Shown here: positions 26,507-33,277 of the stretch, one piece after another
How positions within the stretch are numbered: position 1 is the first letter of the stretch
How the letters are laid out: each line of letters starts with the position of its first letter
NCBI GenBank assembly: GCA_002325375.1
Contig: DCRZ01000005.1
Span: 242-46,495, forward strand
Source: Rhodospirillaceae bacterium UBA1479
GTDB lineage: Bacteria > Pseudomonadota > Alphaproteobacteria > Rhodospirillales > Casp-alpha2
Length of the DNA: 46,254 nt
Direction of reading: 5' to 3'
Notes under the pieces: model-generated
Database searches by the model: none
What the model was told of the DNA's origin: nothing
Seen by the model: only the letters and a program-made list of their open reading frames with translations
Position numbers and translations under genes: made by a program

Positions 26507-27097
26507 GTGACAAAGCGCCTGCATCAGATGACGGTGACCTACGTGCCCACCGAGGACCGCATGATGCTGCGCATCGCGACCAGCGAAAAAACCGAATACC
26601 GCCTATGGCTGACCCGCCGCTTCATCGCGGCGATGTGGCCGGCGCTGGGCGGTCAATTGGCGCAGACGGCGGACCTCAGCGGCCTGCGCCCGCAAGCCAA
26701 GGACGAGGACACCCCCGCCGGCGCCTCCGAGGCCCCGCCCCCGGCCCCCGACGTGCCCGCCAAGGTGCGCGACGCGGTCTTGGGCATGGAACATCAGGCC
26801 GCCGTGCAGGACTCCGACTTTTCCCGCAAGCACGATGAGGACACGGTCGATCTGACCGCCAATACGGGCCCGATGATCGTTGTCGGCGCCAAGGTCAAAC
26901 CCTGGGATGGCAAGAAACTGGTGTTGGGGTTTCAGACCTCCAACGACATGAACGTCACCGTGACCCTGGACAAGAAACTGCTGCACGGGTTCTGCCACAT
27001 GGTGGCCACCACGGTGCAGAAGGCGGAATGGGGATTGGCGCTGACCGTGGGCGAACCCGTCGTCGCCCCTCAGGCGGGCACGCAGGTCGTCCACTGA
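26507..27097 (+). CDS. Conserved hypothetical protein (196 aa)
   Basis: The GTG-started frame opens TKRLHQMTVTYVPTEDR, a beta-rich conserved-looking block (MLRIATSEKTEYRLWLTRRF). An Ala/Pro-rich linker (about 60-85) follows, then a second beta-rich block containing VGAKVKPWDGKKLVLGF and MNVTVTLDKKLLHGF. No signal or membrane segment and no catalytic motif that I recognise. An ATG seven codons in is an alternative start. The IS1595 element's target duplication begins 13 bp after its stop. Confidence 0.75.
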   Translation: MTKRLHQMTVTYVPTEDRMMLRIATSEKTEYRLWLTRRFIAAMWPALGGQLAQTADLSGLRPQAKDEDTPAGASEAPPPAPDVPAKVRDAVLGMEHQAAVQDSDFSRKHDEDTVDLTANTGPMIVVGAKVKPWDGKKLVLGFQTSNDMNVTVTLDKKLLHGFCHMVATTVQKAEWGLALTVGEPVVAPQAGTQVVH

Positions 27098-27110
27098 TTT
27101 CCTACTCGTA

Positions 27111-27118
27111 GAAACCCC
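27111..27118. repeat. Left copy of 8-bp target-site duplication (GAAACCCC)
   Basis: GAAACCCC immediately precedes the left inverted repeat and recurs exactly at 29424-29431 after the right inverted repeat. Eight base pairs is the duplication length expected for the IS1595 family. Confidence 0.85.
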
Positions 27119-27141
27119 GAAAATTATCACCTTGGCAAAGC
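27119..27141 (+). repeat. Left inverted repeat of the IS1595-family element
   Basis: It starts GAAAATTATCACC and ends CAAAGC; the complement of 29401-29423 matches at 19 of 23 positions. Confidence 0.85.
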
Positions 27142-27181
27142 ATACGCACTTTTGTACGTTTTCTTACAAGGAGATAACACC

Positions 27182-28102
27182 ATGAACAACCTTTCGAACC
27201 CCATCTTCCAGAACGAGACCAAAGCCCGCGAATGGCTTGAAGCCCGCTGCTGGCCGAACGGTCCTGTCTGCCCGCACTGCGGCGAACAGGAATACACGAA
27301 GATGGAAGGCGATGCGCACCGTCCGGGCCTGTACCAGTGCAACGCCTGCCGTAAGCAATTCACCGTCACGGTCGGCACCGTCATGGAACGCTCCAAGATC
27401 GCGCTGACCAAGTGGCTTATGGCCATGTACCTGCTATCGGCCTCCAAGAAGGGCATGAGCGCGAACCAACTCTCTCGCATGCTCGGGCTGCCCTACAAGA
27501 CCGCCTGGTTCATGACGCACCGCATCCGCGAAGCCATGAAAGACGACAATCCGACGCCCTTGGGCGGTGGCGGGTCCGTGGTCGAGGCCGATGAAACCTA
27601 CTTCGGCAAAAAGCCGGGCCGCTCCAAGCGCCGTGGCGACCGTGGCCCGGTCTCTCAGCGCGCCGTCGTTGCCCTGGTGGAGCGCGGCGGCTCGTCTCGC
27701 GCCCTCCATGTCCGTGACTATCCGCATGCCGCGATGGTCCGCGATATCCTCGTCAAGAACGTGCGCCGCGACAGCGAATTGAACACCGACGAAAGCCGCC
27801 TCTATACGACGGTCGGGAAGGAATACGCCGGTCACTACACCGTGACTCATTCCGAATATCAGTATGTTCACCCGCAAACGGGCGCGCACTCCAACACCAT
27901 CGAAGGCTACCTTTCGATCTTCAAGCGCGGCATGAAGGGCGTCTATCAGCACTGTGCCGAAAAGCACCTACAGGCGTACCTGAACGAGTTCGATTTCCGC
28001 TACAACACCCGCAAGATCACGGATATGGAGCGTGCCGAACTGGCCGCAGCGGGCATCGTCGGCAAGCGCCTGACCTATCGGCGGACTGGTGCGCAGGCGT
28101 AA
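27182..28102 (+). CDS. IS1595-family (ISXO2-like) transposase
   Basis: 306 residues from ATG 27182 (AAGGAG ribosome site). The N-terminus has a zinc ribbon (CPHC at about 34-37, CNAC near 60), then a helical DNA-binding region (LSRMLGLPYKTAWFMTHRIR). The DDE-type catalytic domain has VEADETYFG (first Asp), NTDESRLY (second Asp) and NTIEGYLSIFKRGMKG (Glu), followed by the family ending. All catalytic acids are present and the frame is intact, so it is probably active. Confidence 0.95.
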   Translation: MNNLSNPIFQNETKAREWLEARCWPNGPVCPHCGEQEYTKMEGDAHRPGLYQCNACRKQFTVTVGTVMERSKIALTKWLMAMYLLSASKKGMSANQLSRMLGLPYKTAWFMTHRIREAMKDDNPTPLGGGGSVVEADETYFGKKPGRSKRRGDRGPVSQRAVVALVERGGSSRALHVRDYPHAAMVRDILVKNVRRDSELNTDESRLYTTVGKEYAGHYTVTHSEYQYVHPQTGAHSNTIEGYLSIFKRGMKGVYQHCAEKHLQAYLNEFDFRYNTRKITDMERAELAAAGIVGKRLTYRRTGAQA

Positions 28103-28116
28103 TCCTCTCAAAGTCC

Positions 28117-28386
28117 TTAAACCGGCGGATGTGATTGCGCGCCTAATGGCGAGACGAAGTGGCAACAAGCCTTCGGAAGGGTGATCTCTTGCGTGGTGTC
28201 GTTGGGGCCTCTCCAAGCGGCAACCAGTCTACTCCCAAGATCGTCCACCACCATCATTTGCGGGCCGCCAGAGTTCAAACGGACATAATCGCCGATCTTC
28301 GCGGATAGTGCGACATCCACCGAATGCGGCTGCACTATTTCGAGGTCAGACGGGCAAAAACTTGCACGCTTTACGCGCATTGTCAT
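28117..28386 (-). CDS. DUF2158 (YodC-like) passenger protein, long form
   Basis: 89 residues from ATG 28386, which has a GGGAG site. After ~30 residues it carries a DUF2158 core (KIGDYVRLNSGGPQMMVVD, then VAAWRG). It is divergent from a second DUF2158 gene with 43 bp between the starts, and convergent with the transposase (14 bp). DUF2158 proteins are tiny beta-barrel-like proteins of unknown function, often found on mobile DNA. A longer start at 28461 would overlap the divergent gene. Confidence 0.65.
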   Translation of the reverse strand: MTMRVKRASFCPSDLEIVQPHSVDVALSAKIGDYVRLNSGGPQMMVVDDLGSRLVAAWRGPNDTTQEITLPKACCHFVSPLGAQSHPPV

Positions 28387-28429
28387 GATAAACTCCCTAG
28401 CATCCCAGGCAGACAAAGGAATGGAAACT

Positions 28430-28615
28430 ATGTCCGACAAACCGTTTACCGCAGGCGACACGGTTGCCTTGAAATCCGGCGGGCCGGCTATGACAGTCCA
28501 ATGGTGCGAAGAGGAATATGGTGCAATGAGGGTCTATTGCGTTTGGTTCGACGAAAAGAACACCCACCAGCAGAACAAGTTTGTTCCCGAGTCACTCAAA
28601 AAAATCGACGTCTAG
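28430..28615 (+). CDS. DUF2158 (YodC-like) passenger protein, short form
   Basis: 61 residues from ATG 28430 with AAAGGA at nine bases; an ATG at 28421 is too close to that site. The protein is essentially one DUF2158 domain: FTAGDTVALKSGGPAMTV, then YCVWFDEKN and FVPESLKKI, as in E. coli YodC. It shares the SGGPxM core with the divergent 89-aa protein, so the pair are paralogues or domain homologues. Its stop overlaps the stop of the convergent 42-aa frame. Confidence 0.8.
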   Translation: MSDKPFTAGDTVALKSGGPAMTVQWCEEEYGAMRVYCVWFDEKNTHQQNKFVPESLKKIDV

Positions 28616-28740
28616 GGCTTCTCTTTCTTCGGCTTTGGCCGCTTCACAGGCGCTGCCTTGTCGACGGTCTTGGTGAACCGTTCCCAAGCGTCCGGCTCGA
28701 CCTCGATATCCTTGGGTTTCTCTTTCTTAGGTGTCGCCAT
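28612..28740 (-). CDS. 42-residue Lys/Pro-rich passenger peptide
   Basis: This minus-strand frame encodes a highly charged peptide (ATPKKEKPKDIEVEPDAWE near the start, KRPKPKKEKP at the end), probably disordered around one short helix. Its ATG and that of the 192-aa gene share the four bases CATG (28738-28741), a back-to-back start overlap. The ribosome site is weak. The balanced charge suggests a real product, possibly a binding partner or antitoxin-like peptide; this is inference. Confidence 0.5.
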   Translation of the reverse strand: MATPKKEKPKDIEVEPDAWERFTKTVDKAAPVKRPKPKKEKP

Positions 28741-29317
28741 GGATGAATGGACCCTCAAATATCAGCCAACGTTTCCCGTAGATCAGCTTCATGCCATCGG
28801 GATAATCGGAATGTCGTTCGCGATGGCCGAAAAAAGTATACACCGGCTAACGTGGCTTTACAGCGGGCTAGACTTCAAGATCGGCAGCCTTCACACGTTT
28901 GATATCTCTCCCGGAACTATGGCGAACAAACTCCGCTATCTTGCAAACCAATATGAGAAAAACACCAACTTAAGAGCCGCAATCCTATATGGGATAGACT
29001 GCTTTGAAATTTGTCAGGCCAACCGCAACCGAGTATCTCATTTTTTGCCCATGGGCGGCGATTTTAATCAGATATTGAGCCAGCCAAATCGCGGAAAAGA
29101 ACCTACGGCACGTGTCTATGAGGCCGATGTCGGAACTCTGAGAAAGACTGCCGACGAGACGTTTATGACGGCTGGTTACCTTTCACGCCTGCACCATCTA
29201 ATTCGCCCAGATCGCATTGCTGCGAAAGACACGAGCACTTTGAAACCCGATGCATTGCCCGATAGATGCCAGTTGCCAACGCTACTACCGATGGTGATTC
29301 AGGCAGATCAACAATAG
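28739..29317 (+). CDS. 192-aa passenger protein with HEPN-type RNxxxH motif
   Basis: From ATG 28739 the product is mainly helical (AMAEKSIHRLTWLYSGL, NKLRYLANQYEKN, LRAAILYGIDCFEIC) and then has Arg96-Asn97-x-x-x-His101 (NRNRVSHF). Placed after two long helices, this matches the RNxxxH motif of HEPN ribonucleases found in toxin-antitoxin and abortive-infection systems. No other domain is seen and overall family similarity was not testable. The base composition is noticeably AT-richer than host genes. Its 3' end overlaps a convergent frame by 155 bp. Confidence 0.6.
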   Translation: MDEWTLKYQPTFPVDQLHAIGIIGMSFAMAEKSIHRLTWLYSGLDFKIGSLHTFDISPGTMANKLRYLANQYEKNTNLRAAILYGIDCFEICQANRNRVSHFLPMGGDFNQILSQPNRGKEPTARVYEADVGTLRKTADETFMTAGYLSRLHHLIRPDRIAAKDTSTLKPDALPDRCQLPTLLPMVIQADQQ

Positions 29318-29390
29318 CCGCGTTGGCCGCCTCTATCATCTCCGGCGTAACTTCGATCTCGGGTTTGTCCTTGTCGCCGTCGCCGCACAT
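29163..29390 (-). CDS. 75-aa frame at the right end of the IS element, uncertain
   Basis: A minus-strand frame from ATG 29390, acidic and helical in its first part (DKDKPEIEVTPEMIEAAN, then VALATGIYRAMHRV). Two thirds of it overlaps the 3' end of the HEPN-motif gene antisense, and no ribosome site is visible. The N-terminal sequence looks protein-like, so I list it, but one of the two overlapping frames may be spurious in this stretch. Confidence 0.35.
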   Translation of the reverse strand: MCGDGDKDKPEIEVTPEMIEAANAAIVDLPESPSVVALATGIYRAMHRVSKCSCLSQQCDLGELDGAGVKGNQPS

Positions 29391-29400
29391 GAGTAGATTC

Positions 29401-29423
29401 GCTTTGTTAAGGTGATAATTACC
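29401..29423 (-). repeat. Right inverted repeat of the IS1595-family element
   Basis: The complement begins GGTAATTATCACC and ends CAAAGC, matching the left end at 19 of 23 positions. Confidence 0.85.
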
Positions 29424-29431
29424 GAAACCCC
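29424..29431. repeat. Right copy of 8-bp target-site duplication (GAAACCCC)
   Basis: Identical to 27111-27118 and directly adjacent to the mfd stop codon at 29432. Confidence 0.85.
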
Positions 29432-32400
29432 TTACGCCGCCTTGCCTGCGATGGCCGCCAATTGCGACACCAGGAACCGCACACCCTTGGTCCGCGTCTG
29501 CTTGTCGGGCCAGTCGCTGACGTAGATCAGCCGGTGGTCGGGGCGCAGCTTGGCCTTGCCCTTCTGCTGGGTGATCCATTGCACCAGGCCCGCCGGGTCG
29601 GCGAAATCGTCGCCGCGGAACTGCACGGTGGCGCCGCGCGGCCCGGCATCGACCTTGGCGACCCCGGCACGGCGGCACGATCCCTTGAGCTTCACCAGGT
29701 CCAACAGATTCTGCACGCTGTCCGGCAGAGGCCCGAAACGGTCGATCAGTTCGACCGCCAGGTCCTCCATCTCGTCGTCGCCGGACAGGCGGGAGATTCG
29801 ACGATAGAGTTCCAGGCGCAGGCTCAGGTCGGCGACGTAGTGGTCAGGGATCAACACCTCGGTACCGAGGGAGATTTGCGGGCTCCAGTCCTCGTCCACA
29901 GCACTCTCGCCGCCGCCGCTCTTGGCCTCGGCCACGGCTTCTTCCAGCATGCGCTGATAGAGCTCGACCCCGACCTCGCGGATATGGCCGGACTGTTCCT
30001 CGCCCAGCAGGTTGCCCGCCCCCCGAATGTCCATGTCGTGGCTGGCCAGGGTGAAGCCCGCGCCCAGGGTGTCGAGGGTCTGCATGACCTCCAGCCGCTT
30101 TTCCGCCGTCGGCGTCAGCTTGCCGCGCGCGGGCACCGTGAGATAGGCATAGGCGCGGATCTTCGACCGCCCGACCCGGCCGCGCAGTTGATACAGCTGA
30201 CCCAGGCCGAAGCGGTCGGCGCGGTGCATGATGATGGTGTTGACCCGCGGCAGGTCAAGGCCGGATTCGATGATGTTGGTCGAGACCAGCACGTCATAGG
30301 CGCCGTCGGCGAAGGCCTGGAACACGTCTTCCAGATCGCGCGGCTTCATCTGCCCATGGGCCAGGGCAATGCGCGCGTCGGGCATCATTTCCGTGATCTG
30401 GTTGGCGACGCCGTCCAAATCCGACACGCGCGGGCATACGTAATAGACCTGCCCGCCCCGGTGCAGTTCGCGGACCATGGCCTCGCGGATGATGACCGGA
30501 TCGAACGGCAGCACGAAGGTGCGCACGGCCAACCGGTCCACCGGCGGCGTCGCGATCAGGCTCATCTCGCGCAGGCCCGACAGGGCCATCTGCAGGGTGC
30601 GCGGGATCGGCGTCGCGGTCAGCACCAGTACGTGGACGTTGGTCTTCAGTTGCTTCAACTGTTCCTTATGGGCGACGCCGAAATGCTGTTCCTCGTCGAT
30701 GATCAGCAGGCCCAGGTCGCGGAAGCGCACGTCCTTGGCCAGCAGCGCGTGGGTGCCGACAACGATGTCGATATCGCCCTTGGCCATGCCTTCCTTGACC
30801 TTGGCCGCGTCCTTGGCGGTGACCAGACGCGACAGTTGCCCGATCTTCACGGGGAAGCCCGCGAAGCGCTCCTGAAACGTCTTGAAGTGCTGGCGCGCCA
30901 GCAGCGTCGTCGGCACCACGACGGCGACCTGCTTGCCGGTGAGCGCCGCGGTGAAGGCGGCGCGCAGCGCGACCTCGGTCTTGCCGAAGCCGACATCGCC
31001 GCAGACCAGCCGGTCCGTCGGCAGGCCCTTGGCCAAGTCTTCCAGGGTGTCGGAAATGGCGCGCAGTTGGTCTTCCGTCTCGTCATAGGGGAAGCGCGCG
31101 CAGAATTCGTCGTAAGCCCCCGGGTGCCCTTCCAGGCGCGGCGCGTCCTTCATCAGGCGTTCCGCCGCGACCTGCATGAGCTTTTCCGCCATGTCGCGGA
31201 TGCGCGCCTTCATCTTGGCCTTGCGCGCCTGCCAGGCGGCCCCGCCCAGGCGGTCCAACTGCCCCGGCCCGCCTTCGGAGCCGTAGCGCGTGACGATCTC
31301 GATATTCTCGACCGGGATGAACAGCTTGTCGTCGCCGGCATAGACCAGCATCAGGCAATCATGCGCCGCCCCGCCGACGTCGATGGTCTGCAGCCCGTCG
31401 TAACGCCCGATGCCGTGTTCCGCATGGACGACCAAGTCGCCTTCGTTGATGTCCGACACGCTGGCGATCAGGTTTTCCGGGCGCACCTTGACCCGGTGGC
31501 GGCGCACCACGCGCTCGCCCAAAATGTCCTGTTCCGACACGACCGTGACCCGGCCCGGCAGCACGAAGCCGCGCGGCAGGCCCAGGACGATCGCCGTGGC
31601 CCCCGGCCCCTTAAGCGCCGATTGCCAATCGGCGGCGGGGGTCAGCGTCACGCCGCGTTCGGCCAGCACGGTGATCAGGCGCGTGCGGGCCCCTTCGGAA
31701 TAGGTATCGACCACGACGGTGTGGCCCTCGGCCAACAGCGCCTTCACATGCGCCGCTGTCTCCTGAAACACGTCGGCGTCGGGCCGGGCGCGCACGTCGC
31801 CGAATTCACGGCCCGGCCGCCCGCCCAGGTCGATGGCGTCGGGCCAGTCACCGGCGGCATCGAAGGCCGACAGTTCACGTACGTTCAGCCCGCCTTCGAT
31901 CTGCCGCCACTCATCCGGCGCCAGATACAATTGTTCCGGCGGCAGCGGCCGGTAGGGCACGCCCGCCATGGCCCCCTGGGGCGTATTCGCCATTTCCACC
32001 CGCGCCTGATGATAATCGGCGATCATGGCCAGGCGGCCTTCCGCCGATTCGCCCGCCTGGGGCTCCAACGCGATGATCACGTCGTCGGGCAGGAAATCGA
32101 ACAGGGTATCCATGCCGTCGTGGAACAAAGGCAGCCAGTGTTCCATGCCCGGATGGGCGCGCCCGGCGGAAATGCTTTCATACAAGGGATCATCGTCGCC
32201 GCCCGTGCCGAAGGCGACGCGGTAGCCGGAGCGAAATCGCGAGACGGCTTCCGCATCCAAGGGGGCCTCAAGCGCCCGGCGAATGGCGAAACCGTCGAGC
32301 TTGGCGTCGGAGCGTTGGGATGTCGGGTCGAAGGTCCGCACCTGTTCCAACTCGTCGCCGAAGAAATCCAGGCGCACGGGGTTCGCCGCCCCCGCCGGAT

Positions 32401-32920
32401 AGATGTCGATGATGCCGCCGCGCACGGCGTATTCTCCCGGCTCGTACACCGTTTCGACCCGCTGGTAGGAGGCATGGGCCAGGCTTTCCAGAACCTTTTC
32501 CGGCCCCGTGCGGTCACCGACGCGAAGGCTCAACCCCGCATCGTCGAAATAGACTCTGGGCGGCACGCGCTGCAGGGCCGCAGACACGGTCGTCAGCACG
32601 ACCGGCGGTGTGCCCTTTCCGGTCACGCCGTGACGCAGTTCGGTCAGGGTGCCGACGCGTCGGGCGACGATGTCGGTCTTGGGCGACACCCGGTCGTACG
32701 GCAGGCAGTCCCAGGCGGGAAAGGTCAGCACGGCCAGATCCGGCGCCATGAAGGCAAGGGCCTCCGCCGCCTGGTCCATGTGCACGTCGTCGCGCGCGAT
32801 GAACAGAACAGTCTTTCCGGCCCGTGCCGCATCAGCCAAAATCAGGGCTTCCGCGCCGCCGGGCACGCCGAACACGCGGCGGATGCCGGGCGAATACCAA
32901 TGTTTTTCCATGCCGGTCAC
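29432..32920 (-). CDS. mfd: Transcription-repair coupling factor Mfd
   Basis: 1,162 residues, close to E. coli Mfd (1,148). Order: UvrB-like N-terminal region, RNA-polymerase-interacting domain with the start of the translocase (VHAEHGIGRYDGL), RecG-like helicase with Walker A CGDVGFGKTEVAL and box II DEEQHFGV, motif VI QLRGRVGRS, and a C-terminal TRCF domain. It removes stalled RNA polymerase and recruits UvrA to lesions. GTG 32920 is used; ATG three codons in is possible. It follows sdhE by 12 bp, so the two are co-transcribed. The IS element is inserted right at its stop without altering the protein. Confidence 0.96.
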   Translation of the reverse strand: MTGMEKHWYSPGIRRVFGVPGGAEALILADAARAGKTVLFIARDDVHMDQAAEALAFMAPDLAVLTFPAWDCLPYDRVSPKTDIVARRVGTLTELRHGVTGKGTPPVVLTTVSAALQRVPPRVYFDDAGLSLRVGDRTGPEKVLESLAHASYQRVETVYEPGEYAVRGGIIDIYPAGAANPVRLDFFGDELEQVRTFDPTSQRSDAKLDGFAIRRALEAPLDAEAVSRFRSGYRVAFGTGGDDDPLYESISAGRAHPGMEHWLPLFHDGMDTLFDFLPDDVIIALEPQAGESAEGRLAMIADYHQARVEMANTPQGAMAGVPYRPLPPEQLYLAPDEWRQIEGGLNVRELSAFDAAGDWPDAIDLGGRPGREFGDVRARPDADVFQETAAHVKALLAEGHTVVVDTYSEGARTRLITVLAERGVTLTPAADWQSALKGPGATAIVLGLPRGFVLPGRVTVVSEQDILGERVVRRHRVKVRPENLIASVSDINEGDLVVHAEHGIGRYDGLQTIDVGGAAHDCLMLVYAGDDKLFIPVENIEIVTRYGSEGGPGQLDRLGGAAWQARKAKMKARIRDMAEKLMQVAAERLMKDAPRLEGHPGAYDEFCARFPYDETEDQLRAISDTLEDLAKGLPTDRLVCGDVGFGKTEVALRAAFTAALTGKQVAVVVPTTLLARQHFKTFQERFAGFPVKIGQLSRLVTAKDAAKVKEGMAKGDIDIVVGTHALLAKDVRFRDLGLLIIDEEQHFGVAHKEQLKQLKTNVHVLVLTATPIPRTLQMALSGLREMSLIATPPVDRLAVRTFVLPFDPVIIREAMVRELHRGGQVYYVCPRVSDLDGVANQITEMMPDARIALAHGQMKPRDLEDVFQAFADGAYDVLVSTNIIESGLDLPRVNTIIMHRADRFGLGQLYQLRGRVGRSKIRAYAYLTVPARGKLTPTAEKRLEVMQTLDTLGAGFTLASHDMDIRGAGNLLGEEQSGHIREVGVELYQRMLEEAVAEAKSGGGESAVDEDWSPQISLGTEVLIPDHYVADLSLRLELYRRISRLSGDDEMEDLAVELIDRFGPLPDSVQNLLDLVKLKGSCRRAGVAKVDAGPRGATVQFRGDDFADPAGLVQWITQQKGKAKLRPDHRLIYVSDWPDKQTRTKGVRFLVSQLAAIAGKAA

Positions 32921-32932
32921 GGGTTCTTGCGA

Positions 32933-33181
32933 TTATTGGTCATTAAAGACGAGAATTTGGCGCATCAGTTCCGTCGCGAATTCGGCAGGCGGCGCTGCGC
33001 GCCCTGAGACCCAGGTGTAGACGTCGTTGTCGGGTTGCTTCAGCAGCACCTCGAAGGCGTCCAGGTCGGCCTCGGACAGGGCCTCGATCCGTGCCTCGGC
33101 GAAACCGCCCAGGATGATATCGTTCTCTTTCATGCCGCAGTGCTGGGCACGAAAAAGAATGCGTTTGCGGCGGGCGTCCAT
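32933..33181 (-). CDS. sdhE: FAD assembly factor SdhE (succinate dehydrogenase assembly factor 2)
   Basis: 82 residues from ATG 33181, matching the length and pattern of SdhE/YgfY/Sdh5: ARRKRILFRAQHCGMKEND opens the five-helix fold, with ENDIILGGF and LLKQPDNDVYTWVSG following. It helps attach FAD covalently to SdhA. The usual Arg-Gly pair is Cys-Gly here; the key glycine is kept. The position between recG (divergent, 96 bp) and mfd (12 bp) is a conserved alphaproteobacterial arrangement. Confidence 0.92.
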   Translation of the reverse strand: MDARRKRILFRAQHCGMKENDIILGGFAEARIEALSEADLDAFEVLLKQPDNDVYTWVSGRAAPPAEFATELMRQILVFNDQ

Positions 33182-33277
33182 CTGGGGGCCGGTTCCTATC
33201 GAAAGATCGCGTCGGGGAACGTAGGATATAGTCGCTTCAACCCGCCTTGTCAGCCGTCGAAAAGGCCCTGCCCCAAA

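Larger units (their letters stand above)
27119..29423 (+). mobile_element. IS1595-family element with passenger genes (2,305 bp)
   Basis: The boundaries are set by 23-bp imperfect inverted repeats (19 of 23 identical; shared core AATTATCACCTT, then CAAAGC) and by an exact 8-bp target duplication. Inside are an intact ISXO2-like DDE transposase and, in the distal 1.3 kb, five short frames: two DUF2158 genes, a 42-aa Lys/Pro-rich peptide, a 192-aa HEPN-motif protein and a convergent 75-aa frame. The passenger part looks AT-richer than the chromosome. Perfect target repeats suggest recent insertion. It sits between a hypothetical gene and mfd, directly at the mfd stop codon. Confidence 0.9.

Noticed and set aside
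29462..33007. A 1,181-residue open frame antisense to mfd
   Set aside because: It is the GC-rich shadow of mfd: the product is Arg/His/Gly/Gln-rich with no domain, while the opposite strand has every Mfd motif.
32933..33181. Loss of the SdhE Arg-Gly motif as a sign of inactivity
   Set aside because: Only Arg is changed (to Cys); the glycine important for function is present and the rest of the fold is normal.
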